Of a stretch of 64,000 bases of DNA, positions 59,274-64,000 are shown piece after piece (the first letter of the stretch is position 1; each line of letters begins with the position of its first letter). The DNA lies in the NCBI GenBank assembly GCA_030765065.1, contig CM060988.1:199080565-199144564 (forward strand), written 5' to 3'. Under the pieces are notes generated by a model, which was not told the origin of the DNA, did not search any database, and was given only the letters and a program-made list of their open reading frames with translations. Made by a program: the position numbers and the translations under genes. The stretch is from Deroplatys truncata (taxonomy: Eukaryota > Arthropoda > Insecta > Mantodea > Mantidae).

Positions 59274-60558
59274 CGAGGGGCATTATTTATATTTTGAGCC
59301 TAATAATTAAAACAAAGCAATTTCTGATTGAAAACTGCTTTATTGTTTTTCAAAATATTCTCCTTTATGATCAATACACTTTTGGATCCATTTGAATAAT
59401 TTGTCAAAGCATTTATTCCAGTCTTCTTGAGACACCTCCAAAACATGGTTTTTGAAGGCATCAACGGCTTATTCTGCCAACAAAATCGTTGTCCACGCAA
59501 TTTATTCTTGATGTTCGGGAACAAAAAGAAGTCATATGATGCCAAATCAGGACTGTATGGCGGATGACCCATCAGTTCGATTTTTTGAGCCTTCAAATAC
59601 TCTGTTGTTAGACGAGATGTGTGTGCGCTCGCATTGTCTTGATGAAGATCCTACGGTTCTTGTTGGTTTTCCTTACTTCACTGAAGACTTCCGGCAAGCA
59701 AATGGTTGTGTACCATTCGTCATTGGCAGTTTTACGTTCCTCTAAAGGCACTGTTGCCACATGGCCAGTTTTGCTGAAAAAGCAGCCGACCAGTTGCTTC
59801 GAAGTGTTTCGAGTGCGAACAACTTTTGTTGGATTTGCTTCATCTTGAAACACCCATACAGTCGACTGCTGTTTACCTTCCGGCTCATACGCATAGATCC
59901 ATGATTCGTGACCTGTTACAATCTTATATACGTCTTTTGAGGCACCGCCATTGTATTTCTTGAGCATCTTTGTACACCAATCGACACGAGCATCTTTTTG
60001 AGATTGCGTCAAATTATGTGGGATCCAACGAGAGCAAACCTTTTTCACGGCTAAATAATCATGCAATATTTTATATATGCTGGTGGAACTAAATGCCTAG
60101 GGTTGCCTCAATCTCACAATATGTCGCCTGACGATCTTTCATAATTAGTTTTTGCACAGCATCAATGTTTTCTGGCACAACTGATTTTGGACTACCTTCA
60201 CGAACTTCATCATTGAGCGAACGGCGGCCAAGATTAAATTCGTTATACCAGCGTTTCACAGTGGCAAAGAACGGAGCTTCGTCGCCAAATGTGGAAGTTA
60301 GTTCATCGATGCACTGTTGTCTTGATAATCCACGTCGAAAGTCGTAATAAATCATTGCACGAACATTTTCACGAGTTAATTCCATGTTTTTGTTGACACT
60401 CAATTTTCAAGTTAGTGTAAACAAAACAAATGACGCTCTATTGACAAAATATTTTAAGTAGATTATGGTCAAAAATGTCAAACTTTCCGTTGGAAACGTC
60501 AGATGGCACCTACAACATTCAGGGTTGCCAAGGCTCAAAATATAAATAGTGCCCCTCG
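59274..60558 (-). mobile_element. Mariner transposon with TIRs, TA target site
   Basis: 1,285 bp. The left end reads CGAGGGGCATTATTTATATT and the right end, complemented, CGAGGGGCACTATTTATATT; the repeats span about 28 bp. TA lies on both sides. The host sequence is the palindromic end of family H. Confidence 0.95.
59340..60385 (-). pseudogene. Mariner transposase, few frameshifts, first Asp lost
   Basis: It starts MELTRENVRAMIYYDFRRGL and continues through the HTH (FFATVKRWYNEFNLGRRSL) to EATLGI, then, after a frameshift near 60090, DYLAVKKVCSRWIPHNLTQ, DVYKIVTGHESWIYAYEP (His in place of the first catalytic Asp), KTGHVATVPLEERKTANDEW. A further frameshift near 59625 precedes LHQDNASAHT (second Asp, other frame) and HPPYSPDLASYDFFLFPNIK (third Asp). 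It ends KGEYFEKQ at 59340. It is the best-preserved transposase in the window but cannot be active as read. Confidence 0.95.
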
Positions 60559-60614
60559 TAGGTAGAGAAGGTATTGCATTCCACCCAAAAATTCGACACC
60601 GAGATTTCACCGGA

Positions 60615-60887
60615 CATACTCGTCCTCCCTGGTCTAGGGGTACCATGGTAACCTAGTTCCCCGTGTCCCTGGTTCAAACCCGACGGAGGGTTGATGGAAA
60701 TCCTTAACATGGCTTCCTTCGGAAAGGAAGTATAGCCCCAGTGGTCCCGTGTCGTAGATATATGGCACGTAAAAGAATCTCAAGTCTGATAAAGAGGCCT
60801 CTGAGCAAACTTTCCGGTCTTTCATGCCCAGTATAGAATGGGACGCTATGGACCACAGAATGCCCATAAATAAAACTTAATTTAATT
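60615..60887 (+). mobile_element. tRNA-derived SINE (type 1) with 10-bp target duplication
   Basis: Box A GGTCTAGGGGTACC, box B CTGGTTCAAACCCG, type-1 body to AATAAAACTTAATTT. Direct repeats TTTCACCGGA at 60605-60614 and 60888-60897 lie within a known family H landmark. Confidence 0.92.
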
Positions 60888-61689
60888 TTTCACCGGAAAT
60901 GCACGTTTTGCGGCACCATGAATGAAAAAACCATTTGCAGAAAAAGGTTTGTCCGCGCGCGCTGTCTGTGATAGCATAACTCAACTGAAAAGTCGCATAA
61001 ATACTAAACTTGGTATTTAGGTTCTGTATCTTCCAAAGATGCGACACGAAGCTTTTCAAGATAATTCCCCCACCCAAACTACCCTTTACAATGTACATTT
61101 TCTGAAATGTTTGATTTTCTAAAAAATGCCTCTTAACGATTTAGATTAAAGTACCATATATTAAAGATATTTACATTACAAATAAAATTTATATCTGGAA
61201 TTTTCTGGGAATAGCCTGTGAAGTCCTTTTCATTCGGAAGGAAATTTATATAATCTGTATAACTGGTAAACGTTAAGCGGTAGACGAAAACGTACTACAC
61301 AAAAAATGTAGATCCTTTTAAAACACACAGTTTATTCCAAATAACGTTTATTGTAGCATCAGCCATTTCTGAGATATCCGATATTAAATCCGCGAAAAGT
61401 CCCGTCGATTTTCAATTGTTTCTCGCAATTGCATGGAAACAGTATAGAAGTTTAAGGCCAGCATAATACAGCATCCAGTTCTTAAACATTCGACTCTCGC
61501 TGTTTCCTTTGTAACCTAACGAAATGTGTAATATAACTATTTCTGCAAAGGTTTGCCTGAATTAAAATGAAGTAGATAGAAAAATAAAGTTTAGCAATAA
61601 TAATAATTTGTATACTCACTAATAAATGATAGGACAAGTTATGTTAATGTAACACATATTACATTTGGCATTAAGCCTTACACAGTTTT

Positions 61690-62190
61690 ATGGTGAGAGC
61701 ACGGATCGCGCTGGGGCTTTTCGTTTCGTAACTCCCGTGTTACGAGCGATAGTAAGATGCAGTGTGAGTGCTAACCTGTCCATCTGCGTGAGGACACTCT
61801 TGGCATCTTGGGATGAAATTTCCATTCACACGCATAAGTTATTTTTGCGTAATGTTTATAATTTGTTTTTATGTTGTCAAGTTCCTCTATGGTGTGGGGA
61901 TTGTCCCATAAACGTTTTTTTAGGGTTCCTCACAAATAGATGCGCTAATTTCGTAAATGTTTTCGTTTTCGCTTCGTAGGTTTAACGTTTGGTGATCCCG
62001 TTGTCCTAAACTTATTAACCAGGCGTCTTAACAGCTTTTCTACTTGGAACTGGAACACGCCTGTCTACATGATTCGGTTTTTACGTAGGTATCGTACATA
62101 AGAATTCGTTGTTCAAGCGTGACTAATAACAAGACATTAACACACAACACAGATGTCTTTCACCTTTGAGATGCACAACTCTTTACAGCA
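61690..62190 (-). pseudogene. Internally deleted derivative of the 55-kb mariner
   Basis: Its left part (CATCTTGGGATGAAATTTCC, CTATGGTGTGGGGATTG, TTAGGGTTCCTCACAAATAG) parallels 55165-55310, the 3' end of the minus-strand relic. Its right part (GATCCCGTTGTCC, GGAACTGGAACACG, CCTGTCTACATGATTCGG) parallels 55984-56130, the N-terminal coding region. About 670 bp of the core are missing between them. Confidence 0.72.
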
Positions 62191-63189
62191 CGATTAACAA
62201 AAGCAGCGACCGAAGGTAACGTCATGCGCCACCAGTCACTGCAGTACGGTCTGTGGCCTCATCTTAAAACGGCCGCAAGGTATTACGAAGTATTTAATCA
62301 CTGCACGACATTTGATTTTATCAATTTTTGGAGGAAAGCTAAGCTTGTTTATTTTGCAGCACTGAAATGGCACTATCTTTGCTATGTGATACTGCCAGCA
62401 CCATCTCGTGTCAGAATGAGAAGTTTCCGAACTGCTCTCTCACTGTAGGATTAGCTCTGCAGCTCGACATAATGTAGCCGCACTTCGATTTTCATATAGG
62501 AGTTTTAACGTCCTTTATGGGACGGTAAATGAATAAAGGGGTTAAGTTAAGATCTACTTTTACTACAAACATAATTACAATAAACCTCCCAGCATTCATT
62601 TGATATTGGGGTAGCAATTACTTTCTCTGCTACTTACCTATAAAATGTATATTATATGTGTAATATTGTGTCAATGAAAAATGGAAATAAATAATTCAAT
62701 TCTACTTGCCAGGGCCGCCCCCTCCATGCCTCCTATTCTCACATAACGTATAAAGTTACATGGCTGATCAATAAATAAAACTCAAGAAGACGTATATTAC
62801 GTGGTTGTTCTCAGCGAAATATAAAAACAGGCAAAGTGACACTAAAATATTCGGGTTTGCCCCTTCATTGGCAGATTAAAAACATCGGTTTATAATCTTT
62901 ATTATAGGGGGACAGTTCACGTGTTGCGGCTGCGGAAGGGACTGATGCTTATTGTTGAACACTGCCGCGTGTATTGACGATAATCATCAATGAGCGCCAT
63001 CCAAACTCTGGCGCTTCATTTGTCACCAGTTTCGTAACAAAAAATCCCCAGAAAGTCGCAAGAATTTAAGAATGATTTGTATAAAATATGTTGTTCATTT
63101 TTTAAGATTTTGTCGCCCCTAAAACCCGCCACCCTCGACCGTGGCACAGCTCGAACTCCCCCCCCCCCCATAAGCTGGCTGTGCTACTT
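62191..63189. other. Unclassified sequence
   Basis: About 1 kb with no repeat or coding signal recognised; includes a C run near 63161. Confidence 0.5.
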
Positions 63190-63262
63190 ACCTTCCACCC
63201 AAAAATTCTATACAAGATTTCACCGGAAATACACGTTTTGAGGCTCCTTGAATAGAAAAGCC
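63190..63262 (+). repeat. Family H, 5' fragment
   Basis: CCTTCCACCCAAAAATTC to TTGAGGCTCCTTGAATAG, immediately followed by the start of a full copy. Confidence 0.75.
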
Positions 63263-64000
63263 ACTTTTACTTTCTCTTCAACGTACATAGTAGGTAGAGA
63301 AGAAATTCGATACCGTGATTTCACCGGAAATGCATGTTTTGAGGTCAGCTGAATCAAAAACATTTTTAGAAAAAGGACCTTATGTGTGTGAACATCATAA
63401 CTCAAAAACGAAAAGTCGAATCAACACCAAACTTGATATTTAGATTCAGCACCTTCCAAAGATGCGACACGAAGATTTTCAAGAAAATCCCCCCCACACC
63501 CAACTACCCGATACATGGAATATTTTTAGAACATTTTGATTTTTTTAAAAAAGGGCTCTTAACGATTATGAGTAAAATACCATATATTAAAGATATTTAC
63601 GTGACAAATAAAATGTATATCTTGAAATTTCTGGGAATAGCCTGTAAAATCCTCTTCATTCGGAAGGAATTTTGTATAATCTTGTATAACTGGTAAACGT
63701 TAAGAGAGAGACGAAAACGTACCAAAAATGTAGATCTCTTTAAAACACGCAATTTACATCAAATAAGTTTTACTGTGCCATAGGCCGGTTTCTGAGATAG
63801 CCGTTATTAAAGTTTCAAAGGACATTTAGTTTCATCGGTTTTCAGCTGTTTCTCGCGATTCATGGAAACAGTATGGAATTTAGTCCGGCATATAGCGTGC
63901 AGTTGTTAAACATTTGACTATGGCTGTTCTCTTTGTATCTATAACGAAGTGTGTAATGTAGCTATTTCTGTAAAGGTTTATTTGGATTAAAATGTACGGA
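63263..64000 (+). repeat. Family H copy running off the window
   Basis: It begins TTTTACTTTCTCTTCAACG with the intact palindromic start, and has all landmarks to AATGTGTAATGTAGC. It gives the uninterrupted version of the site occupied by the mariner at 59274-60558. Confidence 0.92.

Larger units (their letters stand above)
59243..61660 (+). repeat. Family H copy interrupted by a mariner and a SINE
   Basis: Three pieces form one + copy: 59243-59273 (TTACTTTCTCTTCCACGTAC), 60559-60614 (GGTAGAGAAGGTATTGC to TTTCACCGGA) and 60888-61660 (TTTCACCGGAAATGC to AATGTAACACATATTAC). Removing both insertions restores the consensus order. Confidence 0.9.

Noticed and set aside
61665-61979. 104-codon + ORF
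   Set aside because: It is antisense to the internally deleted mariner derivative.

Overview
This window is eukaryotic, non-coding and repeat-dominated: AT-rich, with no operons, long homopolymers, tRNA-derived SINEs, many mariner-family DNA transposons and four large satellite arrays. An insect is the best fit, because the transposon types are those common in insects and the one recognisable host exon matches the minibrain/DYRK1A kinase. A large-genome polyneopteran (cockroach, termite or stick insect) is a guess only.

The only host coding sequence I can name is one internal exon at 58293-58501 (+), with good splice sites, encoding part of the N-terminal region of minibrain (mnb/DYRK1A). 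The sequence to its right is the next intron. The sequence to its left is probably the preceding intron or 5' flank, so most of the window is plausibly intronic.

Layout. 1-3596: satellite of about 119 bp with higher-order structure. 3.7-18.9 kb: dense fragments of one dispersed non-coding family, called family H here, plus SINEs, a foldback insertion and a 75-bp tandem array. 18.98-27.7 kb: four mariner-type relics. Two are near-identical dead copies, one of which carries a nested 157-bp MITE. 27.7-30.2 kb: two family H copies as a large inverted repeat. 30.5-31.0 kb: a SINE fused to 104-bp tandem repeats. 31.1-34.0 kb: a decayed gene of the DUF7869-type family on the minus strand, bracketed by imperfect inverted repeats; this is the best candidate for a little-described mobile element. 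34.2-39.6 kb: more family H, a SINE with target duplications, a complete mariner with terminal repeats, and one candidate unknown exon. 40.1-55.0 kb: three unrelated satellites with units of 66, 53 and 47 bp, about 11.6 kb in total. 55.1-64 kb: mariner relics, the mnb exon, and a family H copy into which a mariner and then, or independently, a SINE inserted.

No transposase here looks functional: all are frameshifted, and several have lost catalytic acidic residues. The genes do not form a pathway. What the window records is successive waves of insertion and satellite expansion around one conserved exon. Family names rest on motif recognition by eye, with no database search.
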